Shown here one piece after another: positions 13,209 through 23,344 of a DNA stretch of 64,000 nucleotides (its first letter is position 1; every line of letters starts with the position of its first letter). This stretch comes from Jacaranda mimosifolia. Taxonomy: Eukaryota > Streptophyta > Magnoliopsida > Lamiales > Bignoniaceae. The notes beneath the pieces were generated by a model that did no database searches, was not told the origin of the DNA, and was given only the letters and a program-made list of their open reading frames with translations. The position numbers and the translations under genes were made by a program. The DNA lies in contig CM032123.1 of NCBI GenBank assembly GCA_018894105.1, forward strand, positions 26,761,744 to 26,825,743, given 5' to 3'.

Positions 13209-13539
13209 CATTCATGAAACCAATTTGGAAGCTCTCGTTTATAAACTTCAGAGCAAACTTTTATGAACTAAGACTGTTTTCTTTTTGAATTTTCATATAA
13301 AAGGGCTTTATTAAATGCCTCAATATAATCCCAATAATTAAATTTAATAGGAGCTTTTAACTCCTGATGAAAATATTCTTTTTCTCTAAGGGTACTAATT
13401 CCCCATTCTTTAGAAGATATAATCTTCTTGATTATAATTTTGCTAAAATTATAAACAGAGATGCTTTTAGCAGGATAAAAATGATTGATCTCACAGGATC
13501 CAGTACTTATGAGTATATTCTCATAATGTATTCTTTGTT

Positions 13540-13619
13540 TATATAAACCTGCAGCATATGATGCTGTATCAAGGTACCTTTGCATTATATAAACCTGCAG
13601 CATATGATGCTGTATCAAG
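13540..13619. repeat. 34-bp direct repeat, 46-bp period, in the viral second ORF
   Basis: Copies at 13,540-13,573 and 13,586-13,619 are identical and include AACCTGCAGCATATGATGC. The 46-bp period is not a multiple of three, so the duplication itself shifts the frame. Confidence 0.85.
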
Positions 13620-13908
13620 ATCTTTATTTTCCAAGAGTAGTATTACTTCTTTGGACAAACTTTTTTCACATGCAGAGGAATCATCATTTTCCTCTTCAAC
13701 AGTAATATTATCATAAGAAGGAGTATTACCTTCCTTTTGATCTTTTTGTTTCTTGTATTCAAGAAATTCTTTGAAAATAGGATCATCTGGAATATTTCCT
13801 GATGCTGATGCAATATTAGAGGATATTAACCTCTGATAACCATGTTGTATTATGGTTTTTCCTCTTCTTCCTCTATTATGGGGGAAGTTTTAACCCTTCC
13901 TCGTGGGA

Positions 13909-16040
13909 TCATTCCTGCAAGAACTCACGAGAAAGAAAATCAGGCAGACTATTATCTATGCCTTTCTTATAATAAATATCAAAATCAAAGGAAGCTAAAT
14001 GAGCTTGCCATCTAGCAAACATTTGCTTAGAAACATCATGCTTAAAATCTTTATTAAACATGTATTTTGCAAATTGGCAATCTGTTTTGACAATAAATTT
14101 CTGATTATATAAACCATCTTGAAATTTCAAAATACATTTAACAATTACTAGAATTTCTTTAGCAATAGTAGCATAATTCTTCTGACTATTATCCCACTTT
14201 CCAGAATAAAATCTAACAAGATATTCTTGTTTAGTGTCTAGATGTATTTGTTTTAAAATACCTCCATAACCAATATCAGAAGCATCAGTTTCTATAATCT
14301 TCATCCAATTTGGATTAGCAAGCATAAGACAAGGAAGATTACTAACCTTTTGTTTTATTGTTTTAATAGTTTCAGAATGCTGTTTAGTCCAAGGTTTAGG
14401 ATCCTTTTTCAATCTATCATAAAGAATAGTAGTATCTTCTGCTAGATTTTTATAATAAGTAGAAATATAATTCAAACTTCCTAAAAATCTTTGTAATTGA
14501 GTTTTTTCAGTTATTTTATCAGGAAATTTAGAAGCAAACTCTATACTTCTATTAATAGGAATAATTTTTCCTTTTTCTATATCATGACCAAGAAATCTAA
14601 CTTTTGTTTGAAAAATGCTCATTTTAGTTTTAGATATAACTAAACCATTTTGAATAACAATCTTCTTGAAAGTATCAAGATGTTTAAAATGCATATCAAT
14701 AGTTTTAGAAAAAACTAAGATATCATCAATATATACTATAATGAATGAACTATAAGTTATAAAAATATCATTCATTATTTTTTGAAATTCTGAAGGAGCA
14801 TTCTTCAGACCAAATGGCATAACATTCCATTCATATTGTCCTATTGGAACATTAAAAGTGGTTTTATACTTGTCTTTTTTAGCAATCTGAATTTGCCAAT
14901 ATCCTGATTTTAAATCGAATTTTGAAAATATAATAGCTCCATAAAGTCTGTCTAATAAATCCTTTTTATTAGGAATAGGATATCTAATCCATTTTAAAAC
15001 TTTATTAAGAGGTTTATAATTAATAACAAGTCGAGGTATTCCCCTTTCTTGTTCAGAATGTTTATTACCATAAAAAGTTGTACAAGACCAATGAGACTTG
15101 GAATGTTTTATTAAACCTTTTTGTAAAAGAGAATCAATTTCTTTTTTACATAATTCTAAATATTCAGAATTCACTTGGCATGGTCTGGCTTTAGTAGAAA
15201 TTTTCTTTTCATCAAAATCATCTTCATATGGAAGATCAACAATATGTTTTTTTCTGTCCCAAAAAGCATTTGGATGATCATTACAAATTTCTAAAGAAAA
15301 TTTAGAAACAATTAATTTAATCTTATCCTGTAATTTAGGATTTTGAAGTTTTTCTTCAATTGTTAAAATATTAATTTCTTCTTTAAGAAAATTTATTTGA
15401 AGATTTTTTGCTATAAGCAAATCTTGAATTTGATGTAAAACTCTAGTAAAAGGTTCAGTTATAAATTGAAAAGATATTTCTTTTCCTTCAAAAGTTCCTT
15501 TAAAACCTTTTTCATCAATATTTTTTATAGGAAATATTTTCTTTAAGAAAGGAGTACCAAGTATAACTTGGTTAGTAATATTCTTTATTAGTAGAAAACT
15601 TGTAGGAATACAAGTATTATTTTTGCAAATATATGCTTTGGGTAATTTATACTAGATATCAAGTTTATGATCATTAGCAGAACTGAGAGTATTAGTTTCA
15701 TGAAAATACCTGGTAGGTATAATTCCCACCTGAACACAATTCAAATATGCTCTGCTATCAACCAAAGCCGTTAATTCTTTCTTAAAACTATTATCAATAA
15801 GTAAAGTAATTTTCACATGCCATTTTTGAGATGTAATTATCTCAAGAGTGGAAAGAAAATTATCACTAGAAGGAAATCTTATAATTTCATCAAAATCTTT
15901 ATTATGAAAACTCATAATTTTATTATTCTCAAGAATAGAAATTCTTTCATCAAGAAGTTTATTTTCTTGTTTAAGATTATAAATCTCATTTTTCAAATTA
16001 TTAATTTCTAGCAATAAATCATTGACTGAAAAGTAGGAGT
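13909..16040 (-). pseudogene. Pararetroviral protease, reverse transcriptase and RNase H
   Basis: One minus-strand frame runs from about 16,040 to the stop at 13,909, broken by a single in-frame TAG near 15,652. It begins with a coiled-coil-like segment (LKNEIYNLKQENKLLDERI), then an aspartic protease region whose active-site triad reads Asp-Ser-Arg (VDSRAYLNC, about 15,740-15,766) where Asp-Ser/Thr-Gly is expected. The 503-residue piece 13,909-15,420 is the reverse transcriptase and RNase H: RLVINYKPLNKVLKWIRYPI, the FSKFDLKSGYWQI motif, MPFGLKNAPSEFQKIMN, the catalytic YIDD (plus-strand 14,722-14,733), RFLGHDI, and RNase H ETDASDIGYGG. These enzymes convert pregenomic RNA to DNA in Caulimoviridae. 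The RT part is open; the protease is inactivated by the Gly-to-Arg change. Confidence 0.9.
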
Positions 16041-18050
16041 CTCAATTTTTTTTCTTTGTTAAAAATCTTTTGAACCTCTGCCATAGTATAAGGTTCTGAA
16101 GAAACATAAATTTTTTGATTTTCATTAAAATCATTTGAAGAAGAAGTACTTGGAGTATTCTCCATTTGATCAATAATTTTAGATCTAATTTTTGGATCTT
16201 TTATAAACTTTAAAAGTTCCATAAAATTTTCACTATTTAAAACATTTATATTTAAATCTTTAAATTCAGCAAGAATTTTATAAAATTCTTCATTATCACT
16301 ATCTAGTCTAGAACAAGAAATACCTTGTTGACAAGGATAACAACATTCTTCTTCACAAATATTATTTTCATTTTCTAATGGTTTTAAATCATCAGAAATA
16401 AAGGATTTCTCAGAACTATTATCTGAGTTTTCAGAAACATCAGAATCATTTTCTGAATCAGAATTTAAAAGTAATTTTGAAAGACTTTCTTTCATATCAT
16501 TATCAATATTAAGATTATTAATCTTTTTCTTCGTTTTACACTTATCAGCATAATGGCCTATTTTACCACATTTAAAACAGACTCTTGATTTTTTCTTTTC
16601 TATTCTTTGCTTTTTTCTTTTTTCTCTCTTTTCTCTTCTTTTCTCTTTACTTTTATTAAAAGAGGCTTTATCTTTTTTCTGCCTATGAGGCTTACTAGTG
16701 GAAGGTTGTTCCATACCAAATTAACCACAAAATTGACCTAATTGACTTTTTTCAGTAATATTATGACGTTTAATCTGTTGATTTAATTTTATTTCATTAC
16801 ACAAGGATAAACCTTCTTGAATGCAAGTTTCTATCAACTTACCATAAGTATAATTTTCATATTCAATTTGAATACCTCCTTTTCTAAGATTTTTCCTAAC
16901 TCTTTCAGCAAATAAAGAAGGTAAACCATCTATAAACTTTGATTTCCAATGAGTACTATTGGACTCAGGGAGTTCCATAACTCTAGATAAAAATATATCC
17001 TTATACCACCTAAATGAAGTGAGTGTAGGACATTTCAAACCATTAAGAAGTGTTTTGATATTTTTAGAATTATCAGACCATCTACCAGTAAAATATTCTA
17101 TAATATTAACAACAAGTGTATAAACAACATTTTCAACATTATGACCAGATTCATTCTTAATAGTATTAAGAATTTCACTTCTATAAGAAGCAGTAAGCTA
17201 ATTATCCCACCAACCTTTTAATTGGCCAGTAAAACCTGCAACAATCATGTTAGCAACAGTTTTATCACTATTACCATTTGCTTTTGAAATGGTACTATAC
17301 ATGAGCATTCTATGAACAAGATTATAAATCTGTCTTTCAGTATAACTATCTAAATTCCATTCATAGATATTTTTACCATTGTAACTATTATTAGAAATAT
17401 ATTTTTGTTCCTCATGAAGAACATCTTGAGGTGAAGGTCTAGGATAATAATGCATCCTCATAGTAGGCTTATCAGCATACTTTTCAATTTTATTAATCTC
17501 ATCTTTAATATAATGTTTGTAACTATTAGTATTAATCATACCATCTTCAAACTCTTTATTAAGAGTATTAAGTTTCAATCCCTTAAACTTATTATCAAGA
17601 ATATTTTCTAATTCACTAACAGATTTTAATTTGAAATCATGAATTTCAGGAGGAGGTTGAATACTAGGAAGAGCAATAACCTCTATTGATTGTGGTTGTC
17701 CTTGATTAAGGTTTGCCACACTAATCAAATTCTTAACTTGATTAACAAGAGAATATAAACTTTCAACTCTATTATGAATAGAAGAGATTTGTTCTCCTAA
17801 GACATTGAGATACATGTTAGCATAATTTTGCTGTTTAACTAAATTATTAATAGTAGCAGTAGTAATTTGAAGAGTTTCATTTTCAAACAATTTTTTAAAT
17901 GCAGAAAAGTACATAATTTCTCCATTATTATAAATTTGAAAGGGTTGTTGAGGTGGATAAATTGCTTTTAAAACTTGTCCACTACTCAATTTACAACTTC
18001 TTTCTAAAACAGAAATTTAATTTTCAACATAATTGGTTATAAACCAAGGA
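16019..18050 (-). pseudogene. Pararetroviral coat-protein region with zinc knuckle
   Basis: One minus-strand frame, in phase from about 18,050 down to 16,019, is broken by in-frame stops near 17,990-18,020, at 17,198 (just after FTGQLKGWWDN) and at 16,721. Before the break it holds VLKAIYPPQQPFQIY, a region with coiled-coil character, and the TGQLKGWWDN signature of caulimovirid capsid proteins. After it come an alpha-helical part with KFIDGLPSLFAERVRK and a CCHC zinc knuckle CFKCGKIGHYADKC (plus-strand about 16,537-16,580) within a very basic stretch, then an acidic Ser/Asp/Glu-rich tail. A one-base frameshift near 16,030-16,040 separates it from the protease-polymerase frame. The movement-protein domain that should precede it is absent. 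Confidence 0.85.
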
Positions 18051-18063
18051 ACAAATGGAATTA

Positions 18064-18200
18064 TTTATATTTATATATTTATTTTCACATATATATATGA
18101 TAATATATAATATATTTATATACATATATATATATATATATATTATAACATAGTTATATTTATATATTTATTATCATATATATATGATAATATATATCAT
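18064..18200. repeat. AT-rich tandem repeat, right of the pararetrovirus
   Basis: Two units with an 89-bp period (cores at 18,064-18,110 and 18,153-18,198). They match the unit at 11,648-11,745 on the other side of the viral sequence, in the same orientation. Confidence 0.75.
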
Positions 18201-18204
18201 AATA

Positions 18205-18560
18205 TATACATAAACTACGCCCCAACTCTGTCTCTCTCTCCCCAAGCCTCACAGGCTGCCATGGCAGCATTGTGGCTAGATTAGTATTTGGCTAGATCCG
18301 GCCACTGGCCGCCATGGCCAATGTAGCCATGCCGGCCATGTTGATGGTGGCTGACGGCCGCCATCTGTTTTTGAATTTTTTTTTTAACTGCAGTTTCCGA
18401 CAGCGGATGCTGGCTGCCTATACATAAACTATCCCCCCAACCCCTCACTCAGTCTTCCTCTCTCTGGCCATTGGCCGCCATCTGTTTTTGAATTTTTTTT
18501 TTAATTGCAGTTTCCAACAGCGGTTGCTAGTTGTCGGTGGGGTTTGCCGGCAACGGCTAT
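18205..18560. repeat. GC-rich block with an internal direct duplication
   Basis: Two diverged copies begin with TATACATAAACTA (18,205 and 18,418) and share a stretch reading GGCCGCCATCTGTTTTTGAA, then a T-run, then TGCAGTTTCC (18,355-18,411 and 18,473-18,528). GGCCGCCATGGCC-like sequence is abundant. The composition is very different from the AT-rich flanks. No frame of note; origin unknown. Confidence 0.65.
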
Positions 18561-18950
18561 TGGCTGCCGGTAGGGGTGGGGTAGTCATTTATATATATAA
18601 TTGTATATATAAAAATGATAATATGTATATATATACACTCATTATATATAATTATATATGATAATATATTATATTATATTATATATATTTAAAAATATAA
18701 TACGATTTGATCTAGAACGTTGATTTTTTAAAAGAATATCCAATGGTTGATGAATAAGGGCATAATTGTCCTTTTATATATAAAAATTTAAGCCCAGATG
18801 CATGTACAACGCGTGTCCTACACCCACGCTTTCAGAGGGGTTCGTTGCATGGTTTTTTAAAACATAAGGGTGTTTTTTGTCTGTTGTTTTTTCACAGGGG
18901 GGTAATCTGCCTATTTTTCTTAACACAAGGGGGTTATTTGTAAAAATTCC

Positions 18951-19300
18951 TTATATAATATAAACGCGAATGTGGGTGCTATGCAATTGTTGCATTTCTT
19001 GGCGCTTTTTTTTTTTTTTCAAATTTCTTTTGGGTGGCAAATTTGTCATTTTGTACATCTTGTGATTGCTCTTTTTATTTGTTGGGTTGTAAGGTATTTT
19101 TTTTTCTTTTGTGTATTTTGTGAGAATAAAATCATGAATTTTGATTTTTTTTATTTGGTTAGAATAAAGTGGTGATTTTAGATTTTTTTTTTCTTGAATT
19201 GTGTTAATTGATGGGTAGTGGTTTTGTTGGTCGTGAGCCCTGGTGTAATGTTATAAGCAAAGATCTTTTTATTTTTTCAAATATCAACTATTGTGTGAGT
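18951..19300. other. AT/T-rich spacer, no gene
   Basis: T-rich sequence with several poly-T runs. No coding or RNA gene was recognised. Confidence 0.5.
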
Positions 19301-19309
19301 GATTATATG

Positions 19310-21085
19310 TTTAAGAGGGTGGGTGGGGGGGGGGGTGAATTAGGTTTAAAAGATTTTAATGCAGTGAAAGTTTATCACTCAAAATACTTTTTGGCATTTT
19401 TAAAAATTATTTAAATCTTTTGAAGAAAAACAGTTTTAGTTACTGACTAGAATCTGTAAGTACCAGTTAAGCTATCAGTCAGACTAGAGATAAGAAAAGC
19501 AGTAAAAGCATAAGGAAAAGATAATGGTATTTATAGACGTTCAACAAGCCTACGTCCTTTACCTGAGCTTTCACTTAGCATTTTAAACTTGTCAAATTAA
19601 TAAGTGTATAAGAATGTTTTTACAAGTAAAATTGTAATTTGACAGTAACGAAAGTGTAGGGAACATAAACACCCTAGCAGGGTAAAAAACCAGCTCTTTG
19701 CAAAGAGCTACACTAGAATCCCAAATGGGATAAGACAAGTTCTAGAGCACTGTTGAAACTAGCTGCTTGTGAACAGGTCTGGGGGAGCTTCTGCTAGATT
19801 CACTTGCACAACCCCGTGCATTGATGCACAAGTTGTTGCCACTCCGTACAATAAGCTCTAATCTCTTCTTTCAAATAGAACTAAAGACACTACAGAAAGT
19901 TCCAGACAGTACCGCCATATTGGTTTTTTCACCTAGAGGTCCTTAGAGAAACCAAGCGTCAATTTGTTCTCTTCATGGGGTCACTCGAGAATAGGTACAA
20001 CTCTCATCCCTCTTCACCGCTAGGTCCTTCAAGACACAAACCGCCTTGTCCTCATCTCCCCAAGGTTCGTTGAAGGCAAGACCTACTCGACCTTCTTCAC
20101 CACAAGGTCCTTTGAAAACACAAGTAGAGCAAGGATTAATCAACAATTAAGTGCAAGAACGTGTTAGAGAGTATCACACAACTTCTCAAAACACTCAACA
20201 AAAAATTCTCCCAACTTAGTGATTCACCTTTAAAATGCTACATATTTTTCAATATATAGATATACTACCAACAGCTATAAGTTCCAGTTTGGTAAGTGAC
20301 CGTCAGATACAAATAAGGAAACAACTAATAAGGCAAGAAGCCGTTAGAGTCATGATTGCGGACTCAATTAATGGTACAGCAAAAATGGTCTTCTTTCTTA
20401 TGAAATGAAGACATGAATTGTAAGCTAGAATCCTTAAGTAATCATATTAAATGAGGAAAGTAAATTCCAACAAATTCTGTTAGATTCCAGCAGATAAATA
20501 AGGAAAGAATAGTTTGAAACAATTATGGCGTCTAAATTAGATAAATACATTTTAGTAAGCTAGAGATGCAAGATTTAGAGCAAAGAAGAATAGATTTTCC
20601 TAGTATGAAAGATATGAGAATCAATCTAAATGACCTCCATGAAAAAAGGTAAGTTAAAATCTAGTTATTTATGGAAAGCATATTCTAGACGCGATTTATA
20701 AAATCTCTACAAATTATTTGAAGATAATTTAATAGTCCATGCAGAAAAATGCTCTTTCCTTAAAGTATTAAAAGGTTATCAAAAAGGAAATAAGCCATTA
20801 GTCAATCATTCCATATGTTACATTCATTGAATATAGCTATGATAAGCACTTGTTTAAATTCATTATCAGCAGCATGATTTTCCTTTCATAAATAAAAGAT
20901 GTGATGCGTTAAATCAAATATAAAGATATGCTGTCAAAATCAATATAAGAGAAGATAAGTTCCAGTTTCGGACAGCATAAAGCAGGTTCCAGTATATTTC
21001 TGAGAATAATTCACATTAATCATGGAATAAATATTGTCATAATCAAAACTCTAAAACTTATACAAAATCGTCAAAGGGTTAACAA
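19310..21085. repeat. Non-coding dispersed-repeat-like block
   Basis: It opens with a G-run (19,320-19,336) leading to GGTGAATTAGGTTTAAAAGA and continues without frames. The stretch 19,800-20,110 is richer in GC, with repeated CAAGGTCC / CTAGGTCC motifs (near 19,940, 20,025, 20,060 and 20,105). Sequences of this style occur as non-coding retroelement-derived repeats in plant genomes. I found no clear LTR boundaries, primer site or ORF here, so the class is unknown. Confidence 0.35.
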
Positions 21086-23100
21086 ATTATGTTGGATTGT
21101 ACGTTGTGTTGTTTTTATTGCACTATTGAGTGTCTTTTCATAAGAGTGTAAGAAAGGTGTGCTTTTGAATTGAGTCAAAATATGTGCTTTCTTTTTGACT
21201 TCTTTTGGATGTTTCGCTAACTTTATAAAATGACATTATTTGAGCACTTAATTAAAAAAAAAAAAAAAACATCATTTTTCATTAAGCGTTCTGCGCCTTT
21301 GAGGTTGCAAAACACCTTATGCTCTATTTTCTTTTTCTCTGACTGCTTTTTTAAAGACAAGACACAAGCCTAAAAAACCTACCTACTCTTCTGAAAAGCC
21401 TATGCCCTATCCCATGCCCTATACTACTCTTTCTACCCATCTCTAAATTTACCAAAATACAATTTTCTTCTTCATTCATTTAATCGGTTGAAGATGTTAG
21501 GACATAGCTCCTCTTTGTTCTTCATTCAATTTGCTAGGTAACTTTTCCCCTTTGGCTTTCACTCTTCTTTGTACTTTCTTTACAAAAAACGTATTTTTGT
21601 ATGTTTTTTGTGATATCTGAGTACGTTTTAGGGTTTTTGCGAGTTAAAATTTTTGTGAGGGAAGAAAATATAGTCGATTTTCTAAATTTTTTTTGAGTAT
21701 GGCACATCTCAATTAGGCTTCAAGTGATTGTTCTCCAAATACAAAAGAGTTGAATGCGTTAACATGTAAATTTGGTAATTCTACCGGCCAGTGGGTATCT
21801 ATATTTGTACATGAGTACAATATTTCCAAAATGGTCCATTTTCTTGAGTCTGAGAAATTGTGGGCATAGAGACTAGACCACCGGAAGGGGCTGGAACTAT
21901 TTATGCTGCCACCACCACGGCTCCAACTTCTACCCTCGTCATCACAAACTACTCAAGAAGGAAGACTTTGCTGGCATCACCTTTCTCCTCAGTGTATCTA
22001 ATGACTATAGCTTTTTTTCATTCACATTCTATTATTTGCTCTTCTTTTTCTTTTTTTTTTTCTAATGCAAAATAAATCCTAAACAATTTCCATAATAGGC
22101 ATTTTTTGTTTCATTTTGTAGAGTTTTTGAAGGCAGAGATGAAATTTAAGGACAAATGGTTTGCATGCATTTCTCTTGGGAACAAACCTTCTGCAAAGGC
22201 ATAGTTTAAAGTCGTTTTTCGGTGGAAAGAAAAAGTTAATTTTTGTCAGTGTTTTCTCAGTAATGCAGCGATTTTCGTAAGATAAAAAGAAAGCCCATAA
22301 AAATAGTTCCTTTTTACTTTTACTTTCTTGAATTATTTCTAGAGTTGAGGAGAATGTAATAGTTGATCTTTTTGATGGTTCTTTTGTTATCAATTTTGTA
22401 TGTGTTTAAGGTATGGATGATAACAAGAGATAAAAAAAAGTAGAGAGAAATACAGAAGGGCTTGTTGTTCCAAAGGGGAGTTGAGGTTGACCATTGATAA
22501 GTGCAGTACTGGAGTTTATAGCATGTGGGTATACATCCAAAACCTATTAGCTTCATGGAAAAGTGCAAATCTTTGTAAGAAGATTTCATTTTTCTCGCTC
22601 CTTTTTTTTTTCTTTTTCACTTCTATTGTTATGCATATTCTATAGTTTTATTTTCTACAAAACATACGCAAACACATGTGTGTGTACTATGTTTTCTGTG
22701 TGATTTTCATGGTGATGAGTTCATGTATATATGCATATGTTGTCTACCTATACATATTTGTCTATTTATAAAAAATGAAAAATATGCTCTTTTGGAGGGG
22801 GAAAAAAAATGGAAGAATACTATAATAAAGTTCTATTTTTTCTATTTACTTTATTTTCACAAAGTATTTTATGTTTCCTACTTAATTTTTTGTGTGGATC
22901 CATTTCATGAGCAAAGAGAAAAAGAGGCAGAGAGGTATATTTTGGTTGACACTTTAGTTTTATATAAGTCACTTACAGAGTTTTTAGCTCATATTCTATG
23001 AGCTTTGTTTATATTCATATTGATTCCCATATCTTCTACTTTGTAAGACTTAGTTGCTCATCATTTATTTTTTGTAACTTCTTCTTTACTTGTGTTTTAG
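21086..23100. other. Intergenic, T-rich, no convincing gene
   Basis: Frequent homopolymer tracts (A-run at 21,254; several T-runs). The short frames present have no recognisable domain and lack gene-like composition. This stretch may include the promoter and a 5' leader intron of the possible peptide gene starting at 23,202, since a TTTTAG acceptor-like site precedes 23,101. Confidence 0.45.
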
Positions 23101-23201
23101 GATTTGGGGACTAGAAGTGGGAAGGGGTTCATAAAGCTTAGGGCAAAGGGGTTCAAAACACAAATCAAGTGGTGTAGGAGCTAACACCTAGCTAGAGAAA
23201 C

Positions 23202-23330
23202 ATGGCACACATGCCACACATATGGAAAATCTATCTTCTGCTTATTTTATCTTTTCTTGCTTGCTGCTTAGTGGCTTTAGTTGTTGCTCATGGATCTAGG
23301 AGCAAAAGCAGTAATGGCAAACACTTAGTG
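23202..23330 (+). CDS. Possible first coding exon of a small secreted peptide gene
   Basis: From ATG 23,202 the frame reads MAHMPHIWKIYLLLILSFLA, then a further hydrophobic stretch ending CCLVALVVAHG and a basic/Ser-rich SRSKSSNGKH. This is a textbook signal-peptide shape (short N-region, about 20 hydrophobic residues, small residues near a possible cleavage site). A large Copia element begins 15 bases later (23,345). A GT near 23,330 could splice to downstream exons at 32,467-32,511 and 32,825-32,935, which stay in frame and contain CICTPC and ETC cysteine motifs. I do not recognise the family. Exon linkage across the 8.9-kb insertion is inference; the gene may equally be dead. Confidence 0.35.
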
Positions 23331-23339
23331 ATAAGAGAT

Positions 23340-23344
23340 ATATG
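23340..23344. repeat. Target-site duplication (ATATG), left copy
   Basis: ATATG directly precedes the LTR start at 23,345 and is repeated exactly at 32,246-32,250 after the other LTR. Confidence 0.9.

Larger units (their letters stand above)
12476..13905 (-). pseudogene. Pararetroviral second ORF (unknown function), disrupted
   Basis: Downstream of the polymerase stop, the minus strand carries a second gene broken into frames: a start region near 13,890, a piece with KFNYWDYIEAFNKALLYEN (13,268-13,618), a piece with EGIAPMYFFVEFSIP (about 13,030), and a 108-residue charged tail (12,476-12,802) that is Ser-rich and acidic. I recall similar proteins of unknown function accompanying endogenous caulimovirid polymerases in plant genomes; the role is not established. 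Several stops and frame changes separate the pieces. Two short tandem duplications (13,540-13,619 and 13,173-13,208) add to the disruption. Confidence 0.65.
12176..18060 (-). mobile_element. Endogenous pararetrovirus (Caulimoviridae), truncated and decayed
   Basis: The minus strand reads coat-protein-like domain, CCHC zinc knuckle, aspartic protease, reverse transcriptase, RNase H, a second ORF, and then a TATA-type promoter and leader. This is the gene order of the plant double-stranded DNA pararetroviruses. A large polyprotein ORF followed by a second ORF of unknown function is the layout described for florendoviruses, so that genus is the favoured but unproven assignment. The movement-protein region expected 5' of the coat region is missing: similarity stops at about 18,060, where AT repeats begin. 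No integrase or LTR was seen. The copy carries several stops and a frameshift and cannot be active. Confidence 0.85.
10889..18950. mobile_element. Composite region bounded by imperfect terminal inverted repeats
   Basis: The left end (about 10,889-10,990) and the right end (about 18,850-18,950, read on the other strand) align over roughly 50 bp or more. The shared core has the form TGTGTT-AAAAAATAG and then ATTACC, followed in both by a further A-rich stretch ending near ATGCA. Between them lie AT tandem repeats, a truncated endogenous pararetrovirus and a GC-rich duplicated block. The simplest reading is an old DNA transposon with long inverted repeats into which the viral sequence later inserted. 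I see no transposase. I could not define a target duplication, although both flanks carry TTATATA-like sequence. Confidence 0.4.

Noticed and set aside
13909..15420. Reading the reverse transcriptase as a Ty3/Gypsy LTR element
   Set aside because: No LTRs or integrase were found; the RNase H is followed by a second ORF and a promoter, and the capsid signature is of caulimovirid type.
15817..16011. Plus-strand frame of 64 residues
   Set aside because: Antisense shadow of the pararetroviral polyprotein, Ile/Phe/Lys-rich from AT composition.
22079..23001. Several frames of 70-107 residues on both strands
   Set aside because: Low-complexity Phe/Tyr/Lys-rich translations of T-rich DNA, without domains or splice context.
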